From Massilia sp. YIM B02763 (GTDB lineage: Bacteria; Pseudomonadota; Gammaproteobacteria; Burkholderiales; Burkholderiaceae_D): a stretch of DNA of 64,000 nucleotides. The stretch is taken from positions 124,001 to 188,000 of the forward strand of contig NZ_JASNRD010000002.1 in the NCBI RefSeq assembly GCF_030412015.1, given 5' to 3'. A model generated the notes under the pieces. It worked only from the letters and a program-made list of their open reading frames with translations. It did not search any database and was not told the DNA's origin. This document shows, one piece after another, positions 45,000-54,579 of this stretch. How positions within the stretch are numbered: the first letter of the stretch is position 1; each line of letters starts with the position of its first letter. A program made the translations under genes and the position numbers.

Positions 45000-47426
45000 C
45001 GTGAACGTCAACGTGTACTTCGCCGCCCCCGGCAACAAGGCCTTCGGCTCCCCTCTCACCCACGCCTCGTGCCCGCGCAGGAAGAACGGCGACAGCGGAT
45101 GTCCGCTCTGCCCGCCCGGCATGTCGAACAGCCCTTCTTCCTCGCGCCCCGGCGACACCACCATGCGTTCGGACTGTCCGAATTTCGGCCCCGCCACGCG
45201 CGGCATGTTCCCGTCGCCCGGCAACTGGTCCGGCGGCGCGCCGAGCCAGCGCTTCAGCGCAGGCAGCGCCATCGCGATCGGGTGCGTGATCGCCGCCGTG
45301 TTGCGCCGGCCCCAGGTGGCCTCGGCCAGCGGCGTGCCGTCGCGGGTGACCTCGTCGATGGTGCGGTCGACGGCGGCCAGTTGCAGGTCCTGCCAGCTGG
45401 CATAGCCGGACGGCAGCCAGGCGGCCGGCTGCTCGTCCAGCAGGCGCGCGACGGCGTCAGGCCAGCGCGTCGTCGCCGCCTGCACGGTCGCCTTCGGGTC
45501 GAGCGTGCGCAGCTGCACGTTGGCGCCGGCGAACAGCAGGTCGTGCAGCGACCAGCGGTATTGCTGCGCCAGGCGGTAGCCGACCGAGCCCACGCTCGCA
45601 TGGCCATCCCAGCTTTGCCGCAGCAGCTGCCTGAACGCGGCGCGCTGCGGATGCCCGGCGACGGCCCGGTCGTCGAGCACGGCCAGCAGGCGCGTGCGCC
45701 ATTCGCCCACGTAGATGGCGCGGTCGTCCAGCGTGGCACGGAAGGCTGCGCGCACGTCGGCGCTACCCTTATGCGACTGCAGGCCGTCGCGCAGCTGGCG
45801 CGTGCGCGCGCCGAGGTCGAAGCCGCCATCGCCCAGCACTTCGGCATCCGGTCCCGCCAGCTGGCGGCTGTTCGCCGTGACCAGCAGGCCGGCCGGGGGA
45901 TTGACCACGCGCGGATGCCGCTCGGGCGGCAGCAGGCCATTCCAGGTCGGCAGTTCGCCGTCCGCGGCGAGCGGATACGAGACGGCACTGCCGCCCTGGT
46001 CGCGCTGCGGCAGCGCGCCGGCGATGGTCCAGCCGATATTGCCCTTGGTGTCGCCGATGACGATGTTCTGCGCCGGGATGCCGTCGGCGGCCGCCGCGGC
46101 CAGCGCCTCGTCCAGCGTGAGCGCGCTTTCCAGCTTCAGGTGGTTCAGGTTGAGCGCTTGCGGCGCATGGGCGACCCAGTGCACGGCATAGGCAGCGGCG
46201 CCGACCAGGCGCACGGGGCCGAGGCTGGTCTCGCGCACGACCAGGCGCTCGGCCGGAGCCCCCTTCACGAGGATCGTCTCGGCGTGCTCGCGCGGCGTCT
46301 CCCAGCCGGCCTGGGTGCGCACCATGCCGGGGTGGGCCTCGTCGCGGTCCAGCAGGACCAGGTCGAGCGTGTCGGCATAGCTGTTGGTGAAGCCCCAGGC
46401 CACGTGGCCGTTACTGCCCGCGATTACGAGCGGCGGCGCGCCCGGCAGGCTGACGCCGACGACGCGGCGCGCGCGTCCCTGCGCGTCCGTGTAGCGCAGC
46501 GCCAGCCGGTACCAGATGTTCGGCAGCTGCAGGCCCAGGTGCATGTCGTCCGAGACGATGGCCGCGCCGCTGGCGCTGCGGCTGCCGGCGAGCGCGAAGT
46601 TGTTGCTGCCGACGCCATCGGTGAAGCCGACGCCGGCCACCTGGCGCGCCGCCACGGCCCCCAGGCTGCCCCACCATGCGGGCGCGGATGGCGGTATCGG
46701 CACGTCCTTCGGCGCGGCGACGGCGGGTGCGTCGAGCGGCGCATCCCACCTGCTCGACTCGGGCAGCAGGAAGGCGCGCTGGGCCGGGTCGAGGTCGTGC
46801 GCCAGCCAGCCGCGCGCCAGCTCGCGCGCTTCCTGGTTGCCTTGCAGGTCGAAGTACATCGCCCACACGACGAGCAGCGAATCGGCCGCCGTCCAGGGAC
46901 GCGGCTCGGCGCCGTTCAGCGCGTATTCGAACGGCCTGGCCCCCAGCGCCTGCAGGCCGTCGTTGACGCCGGCCACGTAGCGTTCGAGAAAGGCCCGGTC
47001 GCCCGCGTCCAGGCCCTGCAGGACCTGGGCGGCGCGCGCGCGGAAGCGGTGCAGGCGGTGCGCCCGGTCGAGCGGCAGCGCGCGCGGGCCGAACAGCTCG
47101 GCCAGCTCGCCGGCGGCGCTGCGGCGCAGCAGGTCCATCTGGAAGAAGCGCTCCTGGCCGTGCAGGAAGCCGGTGGCATAGGCGAGATCGGTGCGGTTGG
47201 CGCCGCTGATCGTGGGCACGCCGTCGGCGTCGCGCTCCACCGTCACCTTCGCCGACACGAGCGGCGCCTGGCGCGTGCCCTCGAGCTGCGGCAGGCTGGC
47301 GCGCAGGTACAGCCAGGCACCCAGCAGGGCCAGCACCAGCAGCGCCGCGAGCGTTGCCAGCAAACGTGTCGTCCACCTCAACCATCGCCCTGCCCGCATG
47401 CGCCGTCTCCTCCGAAAAAAGCGCAT
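44994..47426 (-). CDS. penicillin acylase family protein (Ntn hydrolase)
   Basis: 810 residues. An N-terminal membrane anchor (about 17-42) leads to an alpha-chain region ('VTVERDADGVPTISGANRTDLAYATGFLHGQERFFQMDLLRR'), then a linker and the autocatalytic cleavage point at 'DGVGSNNFALAG' (about 270). The Ser after Gly becomes the beta-chain nucleophile, as in penicillin G acylase and acyl-homoserine-lactone acylases. It acts in the periplasm on amide bonds. The substrate, whether quorum-sensing lactones, beta-lactams or other acyl amides, cannot be decided. It stands alone. Confidence 0.9.
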   Translation of the reverse strand: MRFFRRRRRMRAGRWLRWTTRLLATLAALLVLALLGAWLYLRASLPQLEGTRQAPLVSAKVTVERDADGVPTISGANRTDLAYATGFLHGQERFFQMDLLRRSAAGELAELFGPRALPLDRAHRLHRFRARAAQVLQGLDAGDRAFLERYVAGVNDGLQALGARPFEYALNGAEPRPWTAADSLLVVWAMYFDLQGNQEARELARGWLAHDLDPAQRAFLLPESSRWDAPLDAPAVAAPKDVPIPPSAPAWWGSLGAVAARQVAGVGFTDGVGSNNFALAGSRSASGAAIVSDDMHLGLQLPNIWYRLALRYTDAQGRARRVVGVSLPGAPPLVIAGSNGHVAWGFTNSYADTLDLVLLDRDEAHPGMVRTQAGWETPREHAETILVKGAPAERLVVRETSLGPVRLVGAAAYAVHWVAHAPQALNLNHLKLESALTLDEALAAAAADGIPAQNIVIGDTKGNIGWTIAGALPQRDQGGSAVSYPLAADGELPTWNGLLPPERHPRVVNPPAGLLVTANSRQLAGPDAEVLGDGGFDLGARTRQLRDGLQSHKGSADVRAAFRATLDDRAIYVGEWRTRLLAVLDDRAVAGHPQRAAFRQLLRQSWDGHASVGSVGYRLAQQYRWSLHDLLFAGANVQLRTLDPKATVQAATTRWPDAVARLLDEQPAAWLPSGYASWQDLQLAAVDRTIDEVTRDGTPLAEATWGRRNTAAITHPIAMALPALKRWLGAPPDQLPGDGNMPRVAGPKFGQSERMVVSPGREEEGLFDMPGGQSGHPLSPFFLRGHEAWVRGEPKALLPGAAKYTLTFTR

Positions 47427-47581
47427 CTTGCCAGAAAAACCATTGCCTAGCGAGTGCGTGATCCAGCCTACCCGATTCGGTTCCCATTGGACCTTTGAGG
47501 CATTCCGGCCAGGCCTTCCGACGCCTGGCTAAGCTGATGGCATGCGCGCATGACGCGTGCTATCGAAGGAGATCATCAGCC

Positions 47582-47905
47582 ATGCGTGCGTTCATGGTTC
47601 CGCTCGCGATGGCATCGATGCTGGCCCTGCCGGGCTGCACGACGCCCGAGCAGCGTGCCGCACAGGCCCGCGCCGAAATGGAGCAGGCAATGGTCGTGTA
47701 TGGGCCGGCTTGTGCGCGCCTGGGCTACGCAGCGCAGTCCGATGCCTGGCGCAGCTGCATCCTGCACCTCAGCGCGAAGGAGGACGCGGAGCGCTACGGT
47801 CCTTATGGTCCTTATGGTCCTTATGGTCCTTATGGTCCTTATCCGCACTACCACGCCGGCTACGGTCTCGGGCGCTGGCCCGGCGGCTGGTGGGGCCCGT
47901 ACTGA
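47582..47905 (+). CDS. small lipoprotein with GPY repeats
   Basis: 107 residues with an AAGGAG site about 10 bases before the ATG at 47582. A signal peptide ends in the lipobox 'LALPGC' (Cys about 19), so it is lipid-anchored. The body has two Cys ('GPACARLGY', 'WRSCILHLS') and ends with five GPY triplets and a Gly/Tyr/Trp-rich tail. The triplets come from a perfect 9-base tandem repeat that may vary in number. Its 3' end overlaps the opposite-strand DUF2334 gene by 137 bases. Confidence 0.8.
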   Translation: MRAFMVPLAMASMLALPGCTTPEQRAAQARAEMEQAMVVYGPACARLGYAAQSDAWRSCILHLSAKEDAERYGPYGPYGPYGPYGPYPHYHAGYGLGRWPGGWWGPY

Positions 47906-49655
47906 TGACGAAGGTCGGCACGATGCTCTGCCGGTTACCGAAGTCGACGGGCGCCGGACGGTTCTGAACAGGCTGAGTGCCGGACGCCGAGGCGGACCCG
48001 GCATGCTGCATCGCGACGCTTTCGATCGCGGCCGTCCGGTCGTACTCATCCCGTTCGTGCTCATGCCAGTCATGTTCACGTTCGTACGTGCTCGCGTAGT
48101 ACGGGCGCCGCTCGCCGGCGGCGGCCGTGCGTTTGCTCGGCTTGTTGACGGGCTTGGCATCGGCGATGGCGGGCGCGGGCGCGGGCGTGACGGGCGCATC
48201 GGCGGCAAGTACCTTCGCGGCATGCGTGTTTGCGAGATGTGTGTCGGCGACATGCGCGTCTGCGACATGCGCGTCTGCGACGTGCGGGTCGCCAACGAGC
48301 GCCTTCGCGACTTGCTCGTCCTTTAGTAGCCCGTCCTCGAGTTGCTCGTCCTCGCGTTGCTTGTCCTGGAGTTGCTCGTCCTGGAGTTGCTCGTCCTTTA
48401 GTTGCTTGTCCTCGAGTTGCCTGTCCTGGATGTGTGCATCCTTGAAGTGCTCGTCCTTCACGGATTCATCCGCGGCATCCATGCCCTCGACGAGCGCCGC
48501 TGCGCCGCTTGTCGTCTCGGCCTGCACCGCTTCCGGCCGAGCCACCTCGGCCCCACCTGCTTCGGCCTGGCTTGCTTCGTCCTTCATTGCCTCGGTCCCT
48601 GCCGCGTGGGCATGCTCGTCGCTGACCGGTACCGGCGCATCCTGCGCATCGACCCGGACATCTGGCGCGTCCGGCTTCGCCGTCTCGACGGGCACCACGA
48701 CTGGCTGCACGATCACGAGCTCCGGCTCGACCCGGCCCGCGCCGTCGGCACGCGGCGCCGGCTCGCCCACCAGGCGGCGCGCGCACGCTTCCTTGGTCAC
48801 GGCTTCGCGCTGCGCCAGCAGGCGTTCCAGCATGCGCTGGGTGTGCCGGATCAGCTCGGGATAGCGGGCGTCGGGCGGGTGCAGGCTGAAACGCACGAGC
48901 GGCGATTTCTCCAGCATCCGGGCGGTGGCGTCGGCCACGCGCGGCGACAGCAGGCGGCCGCTGCGATTGCGCGCGGCATAGACGAGCGACGGCGACAGCA
49001 CGCTGCGGCGGATCGGGTTGCCGTCGGCATCGCGCAGGCAGTGGAAGTGGCTGAAGGTGGTCGTGTAGGCGAAGCGGGAGGCGCGCAGCGCGTTCCACGC
49101 GCCCTTGCCCAGCAGCCAGGCCGGCGGGACGAAGCCGTCGACCTTCCAGCCGCGCTCCGCGAACCAGGCCAGGCCCAGTTCCAGGCGGCGCTGCGCTTCC
49201 GCTTCGGCCAGCGCGGCGAATTCGCCTTCCTTGCGCGTGTACACGCTGCGCAGGAAACGCTTGGCGAGGCCGCCGCCGTTCGCTTCCGTGTCGAGGTGGC
49301 TGTAGCCGTGCAGCGCCAGTTCGTCGCCCCGCTCCAGCACCACGTCCAGGCAGGCTTCCATCGCCGGCGAGCGCTCGGGGCGGAAGTGGTAGTGCGGCAC
49401 CACGAGCCAGGTCAGCGGAATGTCGGCGACCTCGCGCACGGCCTGCACGAGGCGCAGGCAATCGGGCCAGGTGGCCGGGGCGACGTCGTGGATCGACACG
49501 CACAGCATCGGCGCGGTGCCGGCGCGGGCGATATCGGTGGCGGTGGCAGTGGCGGTGGCGCTGGTTGCGCCGATGGTGTTGGTGGTGGCGCCTTCGCTCG
49601 TGGCGCGTTCAATCGGTGACACAGATGCGCTCCGGTTCGCGCGGCGTGCGCGCAT
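47769..49655 (-). CDS. DUF2334 polysaccharide-deacetylase-like protein with low-complexity tail
   Basis: 628 residues from the outer start, but the conserved domain begins at 'MLCVSIHDVAPATW' (residue 50, ATG at 49508), and the first 49 residues are poor in structure, so the start is uncertain. The NodB-like DUF2334 domain (about 50-290) has the metal-site 'SIHDVAP', 'ELALHGYSHLD' and 'RFSLHPPDARYPELI'. Residues about 290-628 are a highly charged tail with two five-residue repeats (QLxDE types; HVADA types), ending in DHK repeats. It may deacetylate cell-surface sugars. Its upstream neighbour is a glycosyltransferase, overlapping by 47 bases with the outer start. Confidence 0.75.
   Translation of the reverse strand: MRARRANRSASVSPIERATSEGATTNTIGATSATATATATDIARAGTAPMLCVSIHDVAPATWPDCLRLVQAVREVADIPLTWLVVPHYHFRPERSPAMEACLDVVLERGDELALHGYSHLDTEANGGGLAKRFLRSVYTRKEGEFAALAEAEAQRRLELGLAWFAERGWKVDGFVPPAWLLGKGAWNALRASRFAYTTTFSHFHCLRDADGNPIRRSVLSPSLVYAARNRSGRLLSPRVADATARMLEKSPLVRFSLHPPDARYPELIRHTQRMLERLLAQREAVTKEACARRLVGEPAPRADGAGRVEPELVIVQPVVVPVETAKPDAPDVRVDAQDAPVPVSDEHAHAAGTEAMKDEASQAEAGGAEVARPEAVQAETTSGAAALVEGMDAADESVKDEHFKDAHIQDRQLEDKQLKDEQLQDEQLQDKQREDEQLEDGLLKDEQVAKALVGDPHVADAHVADAHVADTHLANTHAAKVLAADAPVTPAPAPAIADAKPVNKPSKRTAAAGERRPYYASTYEREHDWHEHERDEYDRTAAIESVAMQHAGSASASGTQPVQNRPAPVDFGNRQSIVPTFVISTGPTSRRASARDRSRRGSADKDHKDHKDHKDHKDRSAPRPPSR
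47798..47842. repeat. 9-bp tandem repeat (GGTCCTTAT)x5
   Basis: Five perfect units. They read as GPY repeats in the lipoprotein and as DHK repeats in the opposite-strand gene. Copy-number change would keep both frames. Confidence 0.95.
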
Positions 49656-50769
49656 GGTTGGCCAGCAGGCCGTCGTAGCGGCCCAGTACCTGGGGCAGGA
49701 TTTCGTTCCAGTCGTAGCGCTCGACCGCCTTGCGGCGTGCCGCCATGCCCATGCGGGCCAGGTCGCGCTCGAAGATCGCGTCGATGGCGCCGGCGAGGCT
49801 GTCGACGCTGTCCGGCTCGGCCAGCAGGCCCGTGTCCGCGTCGACCAGTTCCGCCACGCCGCCGCCGTTGGCGGCGACGACGGGCAGGCCGCAGGCCATC
49901 GCTTCCAGGACGATCAGGCCGAAGGTCTCGCAATCGCCCGGGTGCACCAGCACGTCGCAGCTGCCCAGCAGGCGCGCGAGCTGGCGCTGGTCGCGCTTGT
50001 AGGGCATGCGCGTCATGTTGGGGATGTCGGGCGGGCTGTCGTTGCCGGCGCCCACCAGCACCAGGTGGTAGCGCGGCCCCAGCTTGCGCACCGCCTCGAC
50101 CAGCAGGCCGAGCTTCTTTTCCGGCGTGAAGCGGCCCGCGTAGACCAGCAGGCGCGTGGCCGGGTGGAGGCCGAGGCGCGCGCACAGCGCGTCGCGCCCG
50201 TCCTCGCGCTCGTGCGCGGGCAAGGGACGGAACACGGCGCTGTCGATGCCGAGCGGCTGGTGCACGGCGCCGTGCACGCCGATGGCGTCCAGCTGTTGCA
50301 CCATCACACGGCTCGGCGCGAGCACGAGGTCGAACTGGCGATACAGGCTGGCCAGGTACTTGCAGGTGCCGCTCGCGATCCAGCGCCCCAGGCGCGGCCG
50401 CACGAGGCGCGGCAGGTCGGAGTGGTAGAAGGCGACGGCCGGGATGCCGTGGCGGCGGCGCATGCGCAGCGCCGCCCAGGCGCAGTGGCCGGCGTCGCCC
50501 GCCTCGACGAGGTCGGGCCGCGCGGACGCCAGCAGGCGCGCCGGCCCCGCCACCGATAGCGGCATGCGGTAGCCGTGGAAGCCGGGCAGGCCGGCGGCGG
50601 GAATGCGCACGAGCGCCGGCACCTGCGCGCCGCAGGTCTCGACGTTGGGACTCATGATCGTGTGCTGCACGCTGCTGCGCCGTGCCAGCCAGTGCGCCTT
50701 GGCGTTCAGGTAGGTGCTGACGCCGCCTCCTTCGGCGGCATAGAACATCGTGATATCGACGAGGTGCAT
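49609..50769 (-). CDS. family 4 glycosyltransferase
   Basis: 386 residues of GT-B type: N-terminal 'MFYAAEGGGVSTYLNAKAHWL' acceptor domain and C-terminal donor domain with 'LLVYAGRFTPEKKLGLLVEAV', 'VHPGDCETFGLIVLEAMACGLPVVA' (the GT4 E-x7-E) and 'GVAELVDADTGLL'. It transfers a sugar from a nucleotide donor. The overlap with the DUF2334 gene suggests joint work on a surface glycan, which is inference. Confidence 0.9.
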   Translation of the reverse strand: MHLVDITMFYAAEGGGVSTYLNAKAHWLARRSSVQHTIMSPNVETCGAQVPALVRIPAAGLPGFHGYRMPLSVAGPARLLASARPDLVEAGDAGHCAWAALRMRRRHGIPAVAFYHSDLPRLVRPRLGRWIASGTCKYLASLYRQFDLVLAPSRVMVQQLDAIGVHGAVHQPLGIDSAVFRPLPAHEREDGRDALCARLGLHPATRLLVYAGRFTPEKKLGLLVEAVRKLGPRYHLVLVGAGNDSPPDIPNMTRMPYKRDQRQLARLLGSCDVLVHPGDCETFGLIVLEAMACGLPVVAANGGGVAELVDADTGLLAEPDSVDSLAGAIDAIFERDLARMGMAARRKAVERYDWNEILPQVLGRYDGLLANHARTPREPERICVTD

Positions 50770-50869
50770 GCTGGGGTCCGATCAAAGTAACCCCACGATA
50801 GCAGCGGACGGGCCGAGCCCATTTTGCGCATCGTCAAAGCGATGCCCGCTGCCTCACGGGAGGGACCGA

Positions 50870-51460
50870 TTATGCACTGCGCCTGTCGAGCATGGCGCGC
50901 GCGATGGTGCCCGCGTCCACATACTCGAGTTCGCCCCCTACGGGAACGCCGCGCGCGAGTCGGCTGACCTTCAGGCCGCGCGCCTTGAGCATCTCGCTGA
51001 TGTAGTGGGCGGTGGCCTCGCCCTCGTTAGTGAAATTGGTGGCCAGCACCACTTCCTTGACCTGGCCGTCGTTGGCCCGGTTGACCAGCTTTTCCAGGTG
51101 CAGGTCCTTGGGGCCGATGCCGTCCAGTGGCGACAGGCGTCCCATCAGCACGAAGTACAGGCCCTTGTAGGTCAGGGTCTGCTCGATCATCATCTGGTCG
51201 GCCGGGGTTTCGACCACGCACAGCAGCGCGCGGTCGCGCTCCTCGTTCGCGCACAGGTCGCAGATCTCGGTTTCGGAGAAGGTATTGCACATGGCGCAGT
51301 GATGCACCGAGTCGACCGCCTGGTACAGGGCGCGCGACAGCATGGCGGCGCCTTCGCGGTCGTGCTGCAGCAGGTGGAAGGCCATGCGCTGCGCCGACTT
51401 CGGCCCGACGCCCGGCAGGCGCCGCAAGGCCTCGGTCAGGAAGTCGAGCGATTTGGACAT
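50870..51460 (-). CDS. recR: recombination mediator RecR
   Basis: 196 residues, the usual length. It has the helix-hairpin-helix '[20 protein letters not shown]', a four-Cys zinc site ('[16 protein letters not shown]') and a Toprim domain ('[15 protein letters not shown]'). It acts with RecF/RecO to load RecA at gaps. It is last in dnaX-ybaB-recR, a conserved bacterial order. Confidence 0.97.
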   Translation of the reverse strand: MSKSLDFLTEALRRLPGVGPKSAQRMAFHLLQHDREGAAMLSRALYQAVDSVHHCAMCNTFSETEICDLCANEERDRALLCVVETPADQMMIEQTLTYKGLYFVLMGRLSPLDGIGPKDLHLEKLVNRANDGQVKEVVLATNFTNEGEATAHYISEMLKARGLKVSRLARGVPVGGELEYVDAGTIARAMLDRRSA

Positions 51461-51521
51461 GTGGTTTCCGGTAATGGCATCGATGGCGCGGGCGCGTTCG
51501 GCACGCCCGCGCGGGGGAACA

Positions 51522-51848
51522 TCAGAACGGCATCTTGAAGCCCGGCGGGATCGGCAGGCCGGCGGTCAGGCCGGCCATCTTTTCCTGCGTGGTGGTTTCG
51601 GCCTTGCGGATCGCATCGTTGAACGCGGCCGCGACCAGGTCTTCCAGCATGTCGCGGTCGTCGCCCAGCAGCGACGGGTCGATGGTGACGCGCTTGACGT
51701 CGTTCTTGCAGGTCATCACGACCTTGACCAGGCCGGCGCCCGACTGGCCTTCGACTTCGATGAGGGCCAGCTGGTCTTGCGCCTTCTTCATATTGTCCTG
51801 CATGGCCTGCACCTGCTTCATCATGCCTGCGAGCTGGTTCTTCATCAT
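51522..51848 (-). CDS. ybaB: YbaB/EbfC nucleoid-associated protein
   Basis: 108 residues. '[54 protein letters not shown]' is the YbaB fold. The frame extends to 51959, but GGAGAACACC just before ATGATG at 51848 sets the start. It binds DNA as a dimer. It lies between dnaX and recR. Confidence 0.96.
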   Translation of the reverse strand: MMKNQLAGMMKQVQAMQDNMKKAQDQLALIEVEGQSGAGLVKVVMTCKNDVKRVTIDPSLLGDDRDMLEDLVAAAFNDAIRKAETTTQEKMAGLTAGLPIPPGFKMPF

Positions 51849-51915
51849 GGTGTGTTCTCCAATAGGTCGGGTAAAACAAAAAAGGTTCGCGAAAAGGGTT
51901 CGGACGGCGCGCGCC

Positions 51916-54156
51916 TCAGGTGCCGATCGGACGCACGGAGCCCGGCACCACGAACGCATCGAAGGTGCGCGCCATGTCCTGCACGAACGGATCGGCTTCG
52001 ACGGTGGCCTCGGCTTCGCGCTGCAGGCGCTCGCGGCGCGCCTTCGCTTCGGCGCTGGCCGTGTACCACACGGGCGCGATCTCGGTGTCGACGTTCACGC
52101 GCAGCGACGGGAAGCATTCCTGCAGCGCCGCGCACAGTTTCTCGCTGTTGCCGCTGGTGCGCAGCGTGTCGACCGGCACGCGCAGGCGGAAGGTCGCGCT
52201 GCCGGCATCGGCCACGCATTCGATCAGTTCGGTCTGGAAGGCCAGCTGCTGGGCCACGCCGCGCAGCGGCAGCGATGCGGCCAGCGCGGGCCAGTTGCCG
52301 TCCCAGCCGATGGCGTCCACCGGCGTGACGACGTAGGGGTACGGCGCCCTGGACGGCGCGGCGACGCGTGCCGGAGGCGGCGCGACGGCGGGCGCCTCGG
52401 CGGCCGGCGCGGCGACGGCCGTGTCGTCGGAAAACCCGGTGACCCAGGCCGGCACGTCGTCGTCGGCGGCCTGTTCCTGCGGACGCTCATACGCCTGCTG
52501 CGGCTGCTGGGCCATGGCGCCCGGCTGGGCACGGCCCATGGCCGGCTGCGGCTGGGCCATTGCCTGCGCTTGCGGACGGGCCGCGGCGGCGGGCGCGGCG
52601 CTGGCCGGCGACGCATCCCACGGTGCGCCCGGGCCCGGGCGTGCCGGCGCGGCGCTGGCCTGCGGTCCTGGTGCGGCTGCAGGTACCGGTACGGATGCGG
52701 GGGCGGACGGTGCCGGCGCCGCTGCAGCGGGCGCGGCGGGCGCCTCGGCCGGACCGGCCGGCGGACGCTTGACACCGGCGGCGCCCGGACGCGAGGCGGC
52801 GCGCGCCGCTTCCAGCGCGGCATTGATCGAGGCACGGGCCAGGCTCATGGCCGGGGCGGCGCCGCCGGACGCGGGCGCCGCCGGGGCCGCCGGGGCGGCC
52901 GGCGCCGCGTGGCTGGCGGAGGCAGGGCCGGACGCGGGTCGCGCCGGCGCCTGTGCCGGCGCCGCGGCATTCGCCGCCGGACGCGCCGGCTGGGCCTGCG
53001 GCAGCGGACGCGCCAGCGCAGCCGGCGCCGGAGAAGCGGACTGCTCGGCGCCGCCCTGTCCCGGCCGGAACGCGAGCATGCGCAGCAGCGTCATCGTGAA
53101 GCCGGCGTACTCGTCCGGCGCCAGGCCGATCTCGTTGCGCCCGTGCACGGCGATCTGGTAGTACAGCTGCACTTCCTGCGGATCGAAGGCGAGCGCCAGG
53201 CGCTGGATGTCGGCCAGTTCGGGCAGGTCCTGCGGCACGGCCGTCGGCACCGTCTGCGCCAGCGCGATGCGGTGCAGCAGCGTGCCCAGGTCCTGCAAGG
53301 CGCCGTTGTAGGACAGGCTGCGGCTGGCCATCTCGTCGGCCACCGCCATCAGGTCGGCGCCGTTCTGTTCGGCCAGCGCGTCGAGCAGGCGCACCAGGTA
53401 GGACTGGTCGAGCGCGCCCAGCATGCCCTGCACGGCCTCGAGCGTGACGGCGCCGGCCGCGTAGGCGATGGCCTGGTCGGTCAGCGACAGCGCGTCGCGC
53501 ATCGAGCCGTGCGCGCCCTGCGCCAGCAGGCGCAGCGCGGGTTGTTCGAACTGCACGTCTTCCTGGCCCAGGATGTTTTCCAGGTGGCCGACGATGTGGC
53601 CCGGCGGCATCTGCTTCAGGTTGAACTGCAGGCAGCGCGACAGCACGGTCACGGGAATCTTTTGCGGGTCCGTCGTCGCCAGGATGAACTTGACGTGCTC
53701 GGGCGGCTCTTCCAGCGTCTTCAGCATGGCGTTGAAGGCGTGGTTGGTCAGCATGTGCACCTCGTCGATCATGTAGACCTTGAAGCGCGCATTGCTGGGA
53801 GCGTACACGGCCTGCTCGAGCAGCTGGGCCATCTCGTCGACGCCGCGGTTGGAGGCCGCGTCCATCTCGATATAGTCGACGAAGCGGCCGGCATCGATCG
53901 CGCGGCAGGGTTCGCACTGGCCGCAGGGCTCGGCCGTGATGCCGCCCTGCCCGTCCGGGCCGACGCAGTTGAGCGACTTGGCCAGGATGCGCGAGAGCGT
54001 CGTCTTGCCCACGCCGCGCGTGCCGGTGAACAGGTAGGCGTGGTGCAGCCGTCCGGACCGCAACGCATGGGTCAGCGCACGGACCACGTGCTCCTGGCCG
54101 ACCAGCGTGTCGAAGTTCTTGGGACGGTATTTGCGGGCGAGGACTTGATAGGACAT
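51916..54156 (-). CDS. dnaX: DNA polymerase III subunits gamma/tau
   Basis: 746 residues. AAA+ clamp-loader domain with '[19 protein letters not shown]' (Walker A about 46), a zinc site ('[10 protein letters not shown]' region), '[22 protein letters not shown]' and sensor '[18 protein letters not shown]'. A long Ala/Pro-rich linker (about 370-590) separates the C-terminal tau domain. The tau form holds the replisome polymerases together. No obvious A-rich frameshift site was seen, so gamma may arise otherwise or not at all. Confidence 0.97.
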   Translation of the reverse strand: MSYQVLARKYRPKNFDTLVGQEHVVRALTHALRSGRLHHAYLFTGTRGVGKTTLSRILAKSLNCVGPDGQGGITAEPCGQCEPCRAIDAGRFVDYIEMDAASNRGVDEMAQLLEQAVYAPSNARFKVYMIDEVHMLTNHAFNAMLKTLEEPPEHVKFILATTDPQKIPVTVLSRCLQFNLKQMPPGHIVGHLENILGQEDVQFEQPALRLLAQGAHGSMRDALSLTDQAIAYAAGAVTLEAVQGMLGALDQSYLVRLLDALAEQNGADLMAVADEMASRSLSYNGALQDLGTLLHRIALAQTVPTAVPQDLPELADIQRLALAFDPQEVQLYYQIAVHGRNEIGLAPDEYAGFTMTLLRMLAFRPGQGGAEQSASPAPAALARPLPQAQPARPAANAAAPAQAPARPASGPASASHAAPAAPAAPAAPASGGAAPAMSLARASINAALEAARAASRPGAAGVKRPPAGPAEAPAAPAAAAPAPSAPASVPVPAAAPGPQASAAPARPGPGAPWDASPASAAPAAAARPQAQAMAQPQPAMGRAQPGAMAQQPQQAYERPQEQAADDDVPAWVTGFSDDTAVAAPAAEAPAVAPPPARVAAPSRAPYPYVVTPVDAIGWDGNWPALAASLPLRGVAQQLAFQTELIECVADAGSATFRLRVPVDTLRTSGNSEKLCAALQECFPSLRVNVDTEIAPVWYTASAEAKARRERLQREAEATVEADPFVQDMARTFDAFVVPGSVRPIGT

Positions 54157-54296
54157 ACCGCGATTTTACCGTAGACCGGGCTTGCCGGGCCAATATTGGA
54201 CGACGACGCGACAACGGGTGCGGTGTACGGACGAGCACGATCCCCAAGCGCAGTGCGCCGGCGAAATCGATGAAGGGGAAAGAGAAGAAGATAAGA

Positions 54297-54396
54297 GGCG
54301 AGCCTGATCTGCGGCACTTGCGGTGAACGGCTTTGGCTGCTTCGTTCCCGACCTGACCAGGTAAACCATGCCACAATGCGCAGGGGCCCGCCGAGG
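54297..54396 (-). ncRNA. ffs: 4.5S signal recognition particle RNA
   Basis: On the minus strand the conserved core 'ACCTGGTCAGGTCGGGAA' and 'AAGCAGCCAAAGCC' is the Ffh-binding domain IV. The outer arms GGCGGGCC and GGCTCGCC pair to close the hairpin. About 100 nt, just upstream of dnaX. The ends are approximate. Confidence 0.93.
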
Positions 54397-54471
54397 TCCA
54401 TTATACACCCTTGGATAGACGGCAGGCAAACCGGCCTTTCCGGCCGGCATATGCACTATATATATGTTCTT

Positions 54472-54504
54472 GAACGCGTGGACGGGAGACCCGTCCACCC
54501 TACC
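54472..54504. repeat. REP-like palindrome (GTAGGGTGGACGGC family)
   Basis: AACGCGTGGACGGG...CCCGTCCACCCTACC between ffs and ubiD, related to the copies at 44.9 and 63.1-63.3 kb. Confidence 0.8.
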
Positions 54505-54579
54505 CGTCTACCGTAGGGCGGCGCGGCAGAACACCGGGGTCGGAGTCCAACCGCCAATACCGGACTCCGCCCCCTACGA

